Source: Tepidibacter aestuarii
Lineage (GTDB): Bacteria > Bacillota > Clostridia > Peptostreptococcales > Peptostreptococcaceae
NCBI RefSeq assembly: GCF_934924865.1
Contig: NZ_OW235315.1
Span: 1,922,001-1,986,000 of the forward strand
Direction: 5' to 3'
Length of the DNA stretch: 64,000 nucleotides
Under the pieces are notes generated by a model. That model saw only the letters and a program-made list of their open reading frames with translations, made no database searches and had not been told where the DNA came from. The position numbers and the translations under genes were made by a program. Shown here piece after piece: positions 1 to 9,539 of the stretch. How positions within the stretch are numbered: the stretch's first letter is position 1; each line of letters opens with the position of its first letter.

Positions 1-520
1 TTAAGAAAGACTTTTTAGCTTCACCAAAATAATCACTACCTAATATGTAAGTAATTCCTTCTTCTGGATATACTATCATAATTCTTTCTGGCCATTCGGG
101 AACATATATACTAATTAAATCTGGATTTTCTGAATCTACAGGATCAAATAAAGTATTATTCCACATATAAGCTATTCTACTATATTCTTTAGTTATGTAT
201 AGTCTACAATTAAAAGAAAGTTTATCATACATTCCCATTTTTCTATCTATTCTAACTACATCTTTATTTTTTAAGTAATCTTTAACTTCGTTAACAATTT
301 TGTCTGCTTTTTCTCTACTAATCGCTTGTTGGTCTATTCCTAATGGTATATCATCTACAACATATGTATTCTTTGCACTTCTATTTCTTACTTCAGTAAC
401 ATAACACGGACTATTAAATTCTGTTGTACTTTCCATATCTATACTCATATTTCTTAACTCTTTAACATTAGGATTTGTTATTACATTTTTAAATAGTTCA
501 TCATTCATTAAGTATGTCAC
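1..520 (-). CDS. PEP carboxykinase (ATP)-like protein, N-terminal part, cut by window edge
   Basis: The minus strand is open from a GTG at 518-520, preceded by GGAGGGG, to the window edge, giving about 173 residues with no stop. The translation contains RSAKNTYVVDD, then a Cys/Arg segment FNCRLYITKEYSRIAYMW, then YILGSDYFGEAKKSF. These line up in order with the N-terminal domain of ATP-dependent PEP carboxykinases (RSPKDKYIV, the Arg-containing ITE segment, and GTWYGGEMKKG). The kinase P-loop domain would lie outside the window. PEP carboxykinase interconverts oxaloacetate and PEP in the cytosol. The match is from remembered family motifs, and a diverged PEPCK-like paralogue is equally possible. 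Confidence 0.5.
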   Translation of the reverse strand, partial: MTYLMNDELFKNVITNPNVKELRNMSIDMESTTEFNSPCYVTEVRNRSAKNTYVVDDIPLGIDQQAISREKADKIVNEVKDYLKNKDVVRIDRKMGMYDKLSFNCRLYITKEYSRIAYMWNNTLFDPVDSENPDLISIYVPEWPERIMIVYPEEGITYILGSDYFGEAKKSFL

Positions 521-826
521 TTTTACCCCTCCACCATTTTATGTGTTATATTATTATTAATTACAGTATAGAGTATAACATACTTTTTGCATTTGTATAT
601 CATTCTTATAAAACAAAAAATAAAATAAAGTATATTTTATATATATTTTTTTTTAATAAAAAATATTTTAAAATTACTTTTATAAATTAAGTGATTATAT
701 GTATGATATGTTCTGTTTATTACATTTCTTTATTTCTACTAGGAAATTATCTTTGTTTTTATTATATAAAAATAAAGATAATTTAAATGTGTATTTCAGT
801 AATATATTCAAAATATAATTTTGTAT

Positions 827-1198
827 TTATTTCGGCATAACTATTATATAACCGATAGAATTTATTAATATTAAAATAATATATACTAAATTCATATAGT
901 CTAATAATTCTCCACCGGTTCTTTGTTTATTTTTTTTAGTTCCATATTCGATTTCTGTCATAGATCCTGATAGATTCGCATATATTGTTTGATCGTCTCC
1001 TCCAATTCCTATCAATCCTAAATCTGACTTTACATTAAATATGTTGAACAATAATAATGCTAAATATATACCCCCCCATACCATAAAGAATAATTCTAAA
1101 TCATTAGGTTGACTCTTAAATAAAAAATATAGTTCTATAGCTATAAATGCAATCGTAAATATAATTATCCTTTTTACTTTTTTAATAAATTTTAGCAT
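827..1198 (-). CDS. Hypothetical membrane protein (123 aa)
   Basis: The start ATG is preceded by GGGGGATTAAT, a good ribosome site. The protein has a basic N-terminus (MLKFIKKVKR), two adjacent hydrophobic segments at about residues 10-28 and 36-54, a polar middle with GIGGDDQTIYANLSGS, and a last hydrophobic segment at about 101-120. It therefore probably has three membrane spans. No family is recognised. It stands alone between the PEPCK-like gene and the decarboxylase. Confidence 0.6.
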   Translation of the reverse strand: MLKFIKKVKRIIIFTIAFIAIELYFLFKSQPNDLELFFMVWGGIYLALLLFNIFNVKSDLGLIGIGGDDQTIYANLSGSMTEIEYGTKKNKQRTGGELLDYMNLVYIILILINSIGYIIVMPK

Positions 1199-1230
1199 AT
1201 TAATCCCCCATTGACATAAAGCGAAACTTA

Positions 1231-1260
1231 ATTCAGATGAAGTTTTTACTCCAACTGAAT
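1231..1260. repeat. Hairpin repeat, copy 1 (IS200/IS605-like end?)
   Basis: The inverted repeat ATTCAGATGAAG...CTCCAACTGAAT lies in a 218-base gap that holds no gene. Its reverse complement, with flanks AAAAATTCAG and CATCTGAATTAA, matches a hairpin at 39596-39625. A stable conserved hairpin of this kind resembles the right end of IS200/IS605-type elements, but no transposase is present here. Confidence 0.4.
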
Positions 1261-1417
1261 TTTTAGTTGCGTTAGTGACCTTTTAGGTAAGCTAATCCAG
1301 AAGCTGTTAAGTTCTTATCTCCAGCCTTAAGAGGATGGAGTTTTAGAACTTTTAGCTTTCGGATACACTTTGACTTTACCATTTCTTTATTATATTCATA
1401 AATACTATTAATGTCTT

Positions 1418-2803
1418 TTACTTCAATTCCATTTCCACAAAACTTTTTATTTTAGACAGCAATAGGTCAACTTCCTCTATGCTTGTTCTGTAATTTGAAA
1501 AACATGCTCTTACGCAGTGTTCTCCCATAAGGTTTGCCGGAGACAAGAAAAATTCTTCTTCTATTTCCATTAAAAAAGCTTCATTTCTAATCAACCCTTC
1601 GTCAAATGCAAAACAAACTGCACTTGTTTGGGGTTTATGTAATAGCCTTACTCCATCTATGTTCTCAATCTCTTTGGCAAAATAAGATGCCATCTCTATA
1701 TTAGAATCTACAACCTGAGAAAGTTTTTTAATCCCATATGTTTTAATAGCAAACCATGTTTTTATAGCCCTTGAAGTCCTAGTTGACTGTATTCCGTAGT
1801 CCAGATAATTTATAGGCGCATTATCATCAAATTCCGCTATACCTGTTCTATACGCATTGTATAAATGTCTTTTGTCTTTTACAAGCACACATCCAGCCTC
1901 TGTTGGAACAAAGAACCACTTATGAGGATCAACTGAAATTGAATCCGCTTTTTCTATTCCATTTAGAATCTCCCTCCCTCTTTTTGAAAGTATCGCACCG
2001 CCTCCATAAGCTCCGTCTACATGTAGCCACATTCCATATTTCTTAGCAACGTTTGAAAGAGCATCTATATCATCAACAGCTCCTGAAAGAGATGTTCCCG
2101 CCTGAGCTATTATACAAAATGGCTTTAATCCCTGTTTAATATCATTTTTTATATCTTTTTCTAGACTATTGATGTCTATCTTGAAAAATTCATCAACATT
2201 CACTTTTCTAAGCATATTTTTCCCAAATCCTAGAACCCCTACAGCCTTATCTATTGAAGAATGAGCTTTTTTAGAAGTATAAAGTGTAAGGGGTTTTGAA
2301 ACATTTTGAATTCCATTTTGAGTGCTTCCAGGCAAAAATGCCTCTCTTGCAGCCCCCAGAGCCGTAAGAGTTGAAACACTTCCACCACTTACAAGTATTC
2401 CTCCCGATTTTTTTGAATATCCAAAAAGCTGTCCCATCCATCCTATTACCATCTCTTCTATTACTGTGGCTGCCGGGCCCGCCTTAAAATTAAATGGAGC
2501 CTGACTTATTCCTATATTCGCAATTTCTCCTAAAATGCCGGCCTGAGAAGGACTTGTTATTATCCATGAAAGAAATCTTGAGCTTCCAACCTTTGTTGAA
2601 TTTGGAACAACTTTTTCTCTAAACTCATCTATTATGTGTGCTGCATCCGATCCTTGCATTGGAACATCTTCAAACAAAAGTTTCTCCATATCATGTCTTG
2701 AAGCTTTTGGCACAACTCTTCCAACAGATATGTCACGTTGATATTCCTTTATTACATCAAAAAGCTGGTCTAAATATTCATCAAATCTTTCAACTTTTAG
2801 CAC
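1418..2803 (-). CDS. PLP-dependent group II decarboxylase (aromatic/glutamate decarboxylase family)
   Basis: A 461-residue protein of normal length for group II amino-acid decarboxylases. The start is GTG with GGAGGTGGCAAC upstream. The PLP-lysine motif is visible as SVDPHKWFF near residue 295, with HVDGAYGG about 30 residues before it (Asp contacting the pyridine nitrogen). The glycine-rich VSGGSVSTLTAL segment near residue 140 fits cofactor phosphate binding. The enzyme should convert an L-amino acid (Trp, Tyr, Phe, DOPA or Glu) to its amine and CO2. Substrate cannot be assigned from sequence. No amine antiporter lies beside it, unlike acid-resistance decarboxylase systems. Confidence 0.85.
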   Translation of the reverse strand: MLKVERFDEYLDQLFDVIKEYQRDISVGRVVPKASRHDMEKLLFEDVPMQGSDAAHIIDEFREKVVPNSTKVGSSRFLSWIITSPSQAGILGEIANIGISQAPFNFKAGPAATVIEEMVIGWMGQLFGYSKKSGGILVSGGSVSTLTALGAAREAFLPGSTQNGIQNVSKPLTLYTSKKAHSSIDKAVGVLGFGKNMLRKVNVDEFFKIDINSLEKDIKNDIKQGLKPFCIIAQAGTSLSGAVDDIDALSNVAKKYGMWLHVDGAYGGGAILSKRGREILNGIEKADSISVDPHKWFFVPTEAGCVLVKDKRHLYNAYRTGIAEFDDNAPINYLDYGIQSTRTSRAIKTWFAIKTYGIKKLSQVVDSNIEMASYFAKEIENIDGVRLLHKPQTSAVCFAFDEGLIRNEAFLMEIEEEFFLSPANLMGEHCVRACFSNYRTSIEEVDLLLSKIKSFVEMELK

Positions 2804-2960
2804 GTTGCCACCTCCGATATATTCTTTATAATCACTCTACTCGTTCCTTTTATATATTATCATATTAACATATTAAGGTTAATTCGGGAGTAAATTACAT
2901 CCACAACTATAAGCACAGCTTAATGAATGTATTAAAAGTATAATATCTAATGTAAAAAAT

Positions 2961-2993
2961 AACCCTAGAGCAGCTTTAAGCTATTCTAGGGTT
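2961..2993 (-). terminator. Rho-independent terminator of the SLH foldase gene
   Basis: Stem AACCCTAGA/TCTAGGGTT with an inner AGCTTTAAGCT hairpin. Read on the minus strand it is followed by TTATTTTTTA. It lies 230 bases beyond the stop of the SLH/PpiC gene. The rest of 2804-3223 holds nothing else I can name, apart from a short GGAGGA/TCCTCC hairpin near 3075. Confidence 0.6.
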
Positions 2994-3223
2994 TAAAGTA
3001 ACATTTTGCACATGTTTTAATTACATTGTATCAAAATAATAAGAATATCAGACAATACATTGGTTGATATTTTGGAGGAATTTAACATCCTCCTTTCTTC
3101 TATTTATATGAAATCTAGAAGAAATCTGTTCCTAAAAAAAATTTTTGATTCGAATGTATATAACAATATGTTGCTCTTATATAGATCTTGTATTTATTTT
3201 TAGTCTTTGCCTTTTATAAAGCA

Positions 3224-4825
3224 TTACTTTATATTCTCTTCAAATTTTTCGACCTTATTATCTTTTTTAAACTGATCAATTTTTTCTTCATACGATCCAA
3301 TTTCTATATCCAACTGTATTTCATCTTTAACATCTTCAAAAGGTATAATTTCATATGCTTTATCAAAAACCTTTATTATATGGTACCCAAATTGAGTCTC
3401 TACTAAGTCAGATATTTCTCCAGGATTAAGTTCAAAAGCTCCCTTTTCAAATTCCTGAACCATAACACCTTTTCCAAAATATCCAAGATCTCCTCCGTAA
3501 TTTCCCGAAGCAGTATCTTCAGAGTATTCTTTAGCTAAAGATGCAAAATCTTCTCCATTTTTAGCTCTTAATAATATATCCTCTGCTTTTTTCTTTGCTG
3601 CATTTTTATCCTCATCAGATAAAGGATTCATACTATCGTCAATAGTTTTAAATAATATATGAGAAGCTCTTACCTCTTCTTTTTTGTACTCTTCTTTGTT
3701 CTTTTCATAGTACTCTTTTAGTTTTTCATCATTCAATTCTAAAGATGCTGTATAGTTCTCGTTATATTTAGATATTAACATATCTTTTTTAAGTTGATTT
3801 TTTAGGAATTGATCGTCTATACCATTTTCTTCTAAGAACTTCTTAAATTCTTCGTTTAATTCAACTTGAGCTTTAAACTGTTTAAATTGTTCTTCTACGT
3901 CCTTATCCTCTACAGTTATATTCTCGTTTTGAGCTATTTGATAAATCACCTCATCATTAATCATATTATTAAGGACGCGCTCTTTTACAACCTCTATCAC
4001 AGTCTGTCCTGTCTCAACTTCTGTTTCCCATATTCCCTCGCCATATATAGCTTCAAAATTCTTTTTGTACATGGCTAAAGTCTTTTCATATTCACTAACA
4101 GTTATTACTTTGTCGTTAACCCTAGCAACTACATCCTTAGAAAACTGTGAATCTTTATAAGGGTTAACATATTTTTCTGTTAACTCTTCTTTATTTTTTA
4201 TAAATCTATCGATTACTACTGCTGCTTGTTCTCTTTTTGCATCACCTTTTGGAGCGAATGTATTATTATCAACACCATTCATAAGCCCTGATTCAATAGC
4301 AATATCTACTTCTTTTTTAGCCCAGTCAGATATATTATTCATATCATGCATCCCATTGATATTATTTAATACATCATTACCATTCTTCATACTCAATGCT
4401 CTAATAAACATTACTGCCATTTGCTCACGAGTACATTTTTGATCTTTACCGAATTCATCTTCTGAAATTCCTTTTACTATACCAGCTTCATATGCTGCTT
4501 GAACATACTCAAACGCCCAATTTTCTTTTGGAACATCTTTAAAGACTACGTTATTATCTACACTGTTAGTATCAATCTCTAGAGCTTTTACAATCATCTT
4601 AATCATTTCTGATCTTGTTACTGATTTTTTAGGATTAAAATTCCCTTTTTCATCCCCATTTACTATTCCAAGCTGTGATAAATTTTGTATTGATTCTATG
4701 GCATAATCAGAGCTATAATTAATATCTGCTATTTCTTGAGCATTAACAACTGAGAAATTCATCAAAAGTATTGCTGAAGGTATAATACTCTTTAGTGTTT
4801 TTTTAAATTTAGAAATTTGAAACAT
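3224..4825 (-). CDS. Cell-surface foldase: SLH repeats plus PpiC peptidyl-prolyl isomerase (PrsA-like)
   Basis: The 533-residue protein starts with a signal peptide (KFKKTLKS, a hydrophobic stretch, then cleavage near VNAQE). Three S-layer homology repeats follow (about residues 30-210). They carry the expected [34 protein letters not shown] and [17 protein letters not shown] segments. A SurA/PrsA-like N domain follows (about 225-380), then a parvulin PpiC domain (about 385-485) with RASHILF and FGYHIIKV. Ordinary PrsA is a lipoprotein. Here no lipobox is seen, and SLH repeats would hold the chaperone on the cell wall. It probably helps secreted or S-layer proteins to fold. Confidence 0.88.
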   Translation of the reverse strand: MFQISKFKKTLKSIIPSAILLMNFSVVNAQEIADINYSSDYAIESIQNLSQLGIVNGDEKGNFNPKKSVTRSEMIKMIVKALEIDTNSVDNNVVFKDVPKENWAFEYVQAAYEAGIVKGISEDEFGKDQKCTREQMAVMFIRALSMKNGNDVLNNINGMHDMNNISDWAKKEVDIAIESGLMNGVDNNTFAPKGDAKREQAAVVIDRFIKNKEELTEKYVNPYKDSQFSKDVVARVNDKVITVSEYEKTLAMYKKNFEAIYGEGIWETEVETGQTVIEVVKERVLNNMINDEVIYQIAQNENITVEDKDVEEQFKQFKAQVELNEEFKKFLEENGIDDQFLKNQLKKDMLISKYNENYTASLELNDEKLKEYYEKNKEEYKKEEVRASHILFKTIDDSMNPLSDEDKNAAKKKAEDILLRAKNGEDFASLAKEYSEDTASGNYGGDLGYFGKGVMVQEFEKGAFELNPGEISDLVETQFGYHIIKVFDKAYEIIPFEDVKDEIQLDIEIGSYEEKIDQFKKDNKVEKFEENIK

Positions 4826-5117
4826 TTTTCCACCCCTTAACTTGATTTGTCATTGTATATTAAAATATATCATGTTAATTTGGATAAATCTACTGTTAAT
4901 TAGACCCTTGTTAATTTAATAATAAATTTTTATATAAATCAAACACCTTAGTTGCATATCAATATCCTTAGATAATTATACCCCTAGTTATCCATTAAAC
5001 TACTATTTAATTAATCAGATTAACTATATACAATATTGGGTAAGTAAATTATAAGAGTTATATAAAATGGAAATATAAATTTTTTTAAGTTTTTAAAATA
5101 AGAGGATGTGAGAAACC

Positions 5118-6464
5118 ATGACTCAAAAAGTAAAACAACAAATTCATTTTGAAAAAGCAAAAAAGAAAGTATATGTTTCTATTAAAGCTAAGTTTATAAT
5201 AAGTATGTTTCTAGGATTAACTTGGATGAGTATATCCATTTATGTTTCTATTCCTTGGGTAAATAGTTTAGCAGTATATGTGAGTCTTCCTGTAAGTATA
5301 TTAATTATAACTGGAATTGCATATATTCCAGGATATATGAATGCATTTATGGTTTCTAGCCTTTTACTAGATAGGCAACCACCACTAAAGTATACTACTA
5401 TATCTGTACCTGTTACCATTTTGATTGCATGTTATAATGAAGAAAAAGCTATAAGGGACACTTTACGATATATATCCATGCAAGAATATAATGGAAGAAT
5501 TAATGTTATAGTTATTGATAATAATTCAAATGATAAAACATCCGAAGTTGCACTACAAGCTGGTAAAGAAATGGATCTAAATTTAAAAATTCTTCATGAA
5601 TCTACACCTGGTAAAAATTTTGCACTTAATGCAGCCATAGATCATATAGAAACAAAATATGTTTTAACATTAGACGCAGATACTCTACTCCATAAATTAG
5701 CAATTCGAAATATTGTTTCGAGAATGTTGACAGCTCCAGATGATGTTTGTGCTGTAGCAGGAACTGTATTAGTTCGTAATGGTCGTAATAATTTATTAGC
5801 AAAAGTTCAAGAATGGGATTACTTCCTTGGAATTGCAAGTATAAAGAGACTTCAAGGATTATTTCAAGGAACATTAGTAGCTCAAGGAGCATTTTCTCTA
5901 TATAAAACTAACGCAATAAAACATGTAGGGGGATGGCCTGATGCTATTGGTGAAGATATAGTTTTAACATGGAAGTTTCTAGGAAATAGTTGGAAGGTAT
6001 ACTTTGAACCATTAGCAGTTGCTTTTACAGAGGTTCCTGAATCTTTAAAGCACTTCTATAGGCAAAGAAGTAGATGGGCAAGAGGTATGATAGAAGCATT
6101 GAAAGTTATTAAGCCATGGAAGCAACCGTTATATACAGTTAAATATCTTACTGGATGCAATTTGATAATGCCTTACTTAGACTTTGTATATACTTTTTGT
6201 TGGATGCCTGGATTAATTTTAGCATTTTTCGGGTATTACTGGATTGTTGGTTTAGCAACACTGTTTGTCTTACCCCTTGCTTTACTTCAAAATTATATTT
6301 TATATCGTTATCAAAAGGATGTGTTCTATAATTTAAATCTTAAAATCAGAAAAAACACATTTGGATTTATAACATATGTATTATTCTACCAAATGTTAAT
6401 GAGTCCTATATCTGTTCTAGGATATATTCAAGAATTCCTCAAAAGACAAAGAATATGGAAATAA
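5118..6464 (+). CDS. Family 2 glycosyltransferase, membrane polysaccharide synthase (IcaA/hyaluronan-synthase type)
   Basis: A 448-residue integral membrane GT2. Two hydrophobic segments lie at the N-terminus (about 25-75). The catalytic GT2 domain follows, with VTILIACYNEE, LTLDADT (DxD-type, UDP-sugar binding), GEDIVLTWK and the QxxRW-type motif RQRSRWARG. Three or four membrane spans lie at the C-terminus. Such enzymes polymerise and export a beta-linked polysaccharide such as poly-N-acetylglucosamine. No deacetylase or other ica-like partner is adjacent, so the product is unknown. AGAGGATGTGAG precedes the ATG. A decayed second copy lies at 33739-34546. Confidence 0.85.
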   Translation: MTQKVKQQIHFEKAKKKVYVSIKAKFIISMFLGLTWMSISIYVSIPWVNSLAVYVSLPVSILIITGIAYIPGYMNAFMVSSLLLDRQPPLKYTTISVPVTILIACYNEEKAIRDTLRYISMQEYNGRINVIVIDNNSNDKTSEVALQAGKEMDLNLKILHESTPGKNFALNAAIDHIETKYVLTLDADTLLHKLAIRNIVSRMLTAPDDVCAVAGTVLVRNGRNNLLAKVQEWDYFLGIASIKRLQGLFQGTLVAQGAFSLYKTNAIKHVGGWPDAIGEDIVLTWKFLGNSWKVYFEPLAVAFTEVPESLKHFYRQRSRWARGMIEALKVIKPWKQPLYTVKYLTGCNLIMPYLDFVYTFCWMPGLILAFFGYYWIVGLATLFVLPLALLQNYILYRYQKDVFYNLNLKIRKNTFGFITYVLFYQMLMSPISVLGYIQEFLKRQRIWK

Positions 6465-6514
6465 AAAAATAAGAAAACCCACACTTTTTTCAAGTTATGG
6501 GTTTTCTTATTTTT
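6465..6514. terminator. Bidirectional terminator
   Basis: A long stem AAATAAGAAAACCCA/TGGGTTTTCTTATTT with A-rich and T-rich flanks sits between the glycosyltransferase stop and the converging S41 remnant. It would serve both directions. Confidence 0.75.
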
Positions 6515-6828
6515 ATTTGCCTAATTTATTTTTTATTATCTCTAATGCTATATCTAAAGCATCTCTTCCTCCCAAGTCCTTAATATCATAATCAGGAATA
6601 ACTCCTTTTCCTGTATCAAGACCATTAGGTCTTACAAAATATTTATGTGATACAAAGGTACTTAATCCAGTGTTAGGAAGTTTAAACCCATATATATCTC
6701 CATAATTTGTAGCAAGCCTACAAGTTTCTTCCCCTATTAAATGTCCCATTTTATAATCCTTAACAGTTGAAGATAGCATAACTGCACTCGAAAAAGTTAT
6801 TGTTATTATAAAATCTACAGTTGATTAT
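6513..6828 (-). pseudogene. S41-family (C-terminal processing) peptidase, C-terminal remnant
   Basis: The last ~105 codons of an S41 peptidase survive. The remnant includes TITFSSAVMLSSTVKDYK (the TFSSA region that holds the catalytic Ser), then GEETCRLATNYGD and the C-terminal FVRPNGLDTGKGVIPDYDI. The PDZ domain and most of the protease domain are missing, and no open frame continues upstream past about 6830. An initiator ATG exists at 6777-6779, but a protein starting there would lack the nucleophile. I therefore call it a relic, not a working gene. Confidence 0.7.
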
Positions 6829-6985
6829 ATCATACAATAATTTTTATTTTTGGTATTTATTTTAATAAAAGTCACATTTATTAAATCTACATAAAATGAA
6901 CTAGGATTAATAATATGTCATCTATAATTATTAACCCAAGTTCATAAAAAGCAGTAAGATATAACATCGTGGTATTTAAGTATAA

Positions 6986-8290
6986 TTAAAACTTCAAAAG
7001 TATATCTTCTAATTTTATTGTTTCCTGAATACCACTAACCATATTCTTATATATAATATTTCCATTATCGCATTCATCTTCTCCAATTATTATTACAGCC
7101 TTAATGTTAAGATTATTTGCATATGATAACTTCTTTTTTAATTTTCCTTCTTCGAAATATATTTCTGATTTAATACCTTTATCTTGTAATACCTTCCATA
7201 CATTAGCACAATAGTTTATTGTATTTCCTATTGGAATAATCAAAACATCTACAACTGGTATATATTCGTAATTATCTATAAAACCTATCTCCTTTAATAT
7301 TGAAAATAACCTTGTAAGTCCTATGGATATACCTACACCTGGTAAGTTCTTATCTGTATAGTACTGTGCCAAATCATTATATCTTCCTCCCGAACAAATA
7401 GATCCATATTTTTCGTATCCATCTAACACAGTTTCAAATACACTTCCCGTATAATAATCTAATCCCCTTATTATCTTTAAGTCAATTTTATAATATTCTT
7501 CACATATATTAAAAAGCTCTAGATATAAAATCATTTCTTCAATTTCAGAGATACCAGCCTTAAAAGATTCATTTTTGATATTGATATTTTTTAATTTGCT
7601 AATAATCTCTTTATTAGTTCCTTTAAAGGTAATAATTTCATTGATTATATTTGCTTTTTTTTCTCCTACCTCTTCATCAAGCATTTGTAAAAATCTTTCT
7701 TTTCCAACTTTATCGTATCTATCTATAATTCTAAAAACATTCGCTTTTTCTTTTATTTCTAATTCTTCTAATAAACCTCCTAGTATTTTTCTATTACTTA
7801 ATAAAAACTTAAATCCTTTTAATCCTATTTCACTAAAAACAGATGTAATCGTACTAATCAGTAGTGCATCATTTCCTATACTCAATTCTTTGTTTCCAAT
7901 TATATCTAAATCACATTGATAAAACTCTCTATATCTTGCTTTTTGGCTTTTTTCTCCCCTATAGACTTTACCTATTTGATATCTCTTAAACGGAAAAGTT
8001 AACTCGCCCATATACTGTGCAACAAATCTTGCTAGTGGAACAGTTAAGTCGAATCTTAAGGCTAATGGTGTATCTCCTTTATTGAATCTGTATATCTGCT
8101 TCTCAGTTTCTCCTCCTGCCTTAGCTAATAAAACTTCTTCTTTTTCTATTACTGGAGTATCCATAGGTATAAATCCATTTTGCTCATAAACTTTAATAAT
8201 TTTTGATAATATATCGTTGAAGATTAGTTGTTCTCTTGACAATAGTTCCATAAAACCTGGTAATATGCTTGGTTTAACTTTTTTATTCAT
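6986..8290 (-). CDS. hisS: Histidyl-tRNA synthetase
   Basis: Charges tRNA-His. I choose the ATG at 8288-8290 (MNKKVKPSILPGFME), which has AAGGAGGTACATT upstream, giving 434 residues. A longer upstream frame exists but lacks a ribosome site. Class II motifs are visible: motif 2 KVYRGEKSQKARYREFYQ, the HisS signatures RGLDYYTGSVFE and GGRYNDL, motif 3 GVGISIGLTRL, then an anticodon-binding domain (about 340-434). The His T-box leader just upstream supports a synthetase over the HisZ regulatory paralogue. Confidence 0.92.
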   Translation of the reverse strand: MNKKVKPSILPGFMELLSREQLIFNDILSKIIKVYEQNGFIPMDTPVIEKEEVLLAKAGGETEKQIYRFNKGDTPLALRFDLTVPLARFVAQYMGELTFPFKRYQIGKVYRGEKSQKARYREFYQCDLDIIGNKELSIGNDALLISTITSVFSEIGLKGFKFLLSNRKILGGLLEELEIKEKANVFRIIDRYDKVGKERFLQMLDEEVGEKKANIINEIITFKGTNKEIISKLKNINIKNESFKAGISEIEEMILYLELFNICEEYYKIDLKIIRGLDYYTGSVFETVLDGYEKYGSICSGGRYNDLAQYYTDKNLPGVGISIGLTRLFSILKEIGFIDNYEYIPVVDVLIIPIGNTINYCANVWKVLQDKGIKSEIYFEEGKLKKKLSYANNLNIKAVIIIGEDECDNGNIIYKNMVSGIQETIKLEDILLKF

Positions 8291-8334
8291 AATGTACCTC
8301 CTTAAAATTTTAATTATATATACTTGATTTTTAT

Positions 8335-8655
8335 TTAAAAATAAAAAAACTCCCTCCAATAGCTATTAGCTATAGGACGGGAGTATTATTCACGTGGTTC
8401 CACCTATTTTTATCGATACCTCACAATATCAACCTCTTCAAGTACGACAAAGATTACTTTGTTTATACTCTAGCACTATAACGGGTACAAGGATTCCGGA
8501 AACAGTCTACTACCAAAATGGATTCGGTGTTCAGCTCAGAAATGTGTTCAAAATATACTCTAATGACCCTCTCACCAACCGGGAACTCTCTGTTTAAGAA
8601 AATATATCTCTACTATTTTTCATCAACGCATTTGAATTTTTTATTTTTAATATTG
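8335..8655 (-). promoter_or_regulatory. T-box riboswitch of hisS (histidine-specific)
   Basis: Read on the minus strand, the leader begins with an AGAGAGTT...GGTGAGAG Stem I base. It continues to GCTGAACACCGAATCC, which places CAC (His) at 8527-8529 as specifier. The conserved T-box sequence AGGTGGAACCACG and a terminator follow (stem ACTCCCGTCCTAT/ATTGGAGGGAGT then seven T). Uncharged tRNA-His would favour antitermination and read-through into hisS. Specifier choice rests on its place after GCTGAA and its match to the downstream gene. Confidence 0.88.
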
Positions 8656-8661
8656 TTTGTC

Positions 8662-8690
8662 ATTATACCAACAGTATTTTTTTATGTCAA
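8662..8690 (-). promoter_or_regulatory. Sigma-A promoter of hisS
   Basis: On the minus strand: TTGACA (8685-8690), a 17-base spacer, then TATAAT (8662-8667). Both hexamers are perfect. Transcription would start near 8655, just before the T-box Stem I. Confidence 0.85.
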
Positions 8691-8800
8691 TAAAATAATT
8701 ATTTTTTTATATAATTATTTATTTTCATACTAAATTACTTCTATCTAATCATAATAAAATATTCATATACTAATTACTTATTGAGATAACCTTTTATTAA

Positions 8801-9301
8801 TTACTGTCTTGTCAATTTAATAATAGCCTCTTTATGTTGAGGGTATTTATTCAAAAGATATTCTCTTTCAAATAACTCAAAGTCTTCAAATTGAAATCCA
8901 GGGGAAACCATACATCCAACAAGAGCATATCCGGGATTATTCATTGCAGAGCCAAATATATAATTTTTAGGAACTAGAACTTGAGGCTTTTCTCCATTTT
9001 CAATATCTAATCCAAGCTTTTCTTCTGTCAGCTCACCTTCAGGAGAAATCATATATATTGTTAATGGAGAACCTGATTGATAATACCACATTTCATCAGA
9101 TTTAAGTCTATGAAAATTTGAAACTTCTCCATCTCTTAATAAAAAGTAAATACTTGACCATAATTTTCTAGAACTTTTAAAGTCTACATCTAACTCATTA
9201 TCTGTAATAGTTTGTTCAGAAACAAATGTTTCTTTGTAGAATCCACCTTCTGGATGAGAATTCATATTTAGTTTTTCTATAAAATAACCTGCTGTATACA
9301 T
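8801..9301 (-). CDS. DUF985-type cupin protein
   Basis: I prefer the ATG at 9299-9301 (AAAAGGAG at good spacing) over an overlapping GTG, giving 166 residues. The sequence shows the DUF985 start pattern SHPEGGFYKETF, the central SSIYFLL...NFHRLKSDEMWYY cupin strand pair, and the late GCMVSPGFQFEDFEL. It is a small cytosolic beta-barrel. The biochemical role of DUF985 cupins is not established; a sugar-epimerase-like or metal-dependent role has been suggested by fold only. Confidence 0.8.
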   Translation of the reverse strand: MYTAGYFIEKLNMNSHPEGGFYKETFVSEQTITDNELDVDFKSSRKLWSSIYFLLRDGEVSNFHRLKSDEMWYYQSGSPLTIYMISPEGELTEEKLGLDIENGEKPQVLVPKNYIFGSAMNNPGYALVGCMVSPGFQFEDFELFEREYLLNKYPQHKEAIIKLTRQ

Positions 9302-9539
9302 TTCTAGCACTCCTTTTAATCTTTATTTTTATGATTTTTTTCTATATTTTTTGCCATCATACAATATTATAGCGTCCCAATCCCCCAATAAAAAAAGTAA
9401 CCTAATTTCAAGTTAGATTACCTCTTCTATCACAAGTTAATTATTATAATATGTTTAAAAAATTTACTCCATATTGATTATTGAGTATTTCCCAACCGGG
9501 GGCTACATAACAGTTAGAGTCATCTCATATTATGATATA

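Noticed and set aside
8394..8733. Plus-strand open frames over the hisS leader
   Set aside because: They lie antisense to the His T-box and its promoter and have no ribosome site or recognisable protein.
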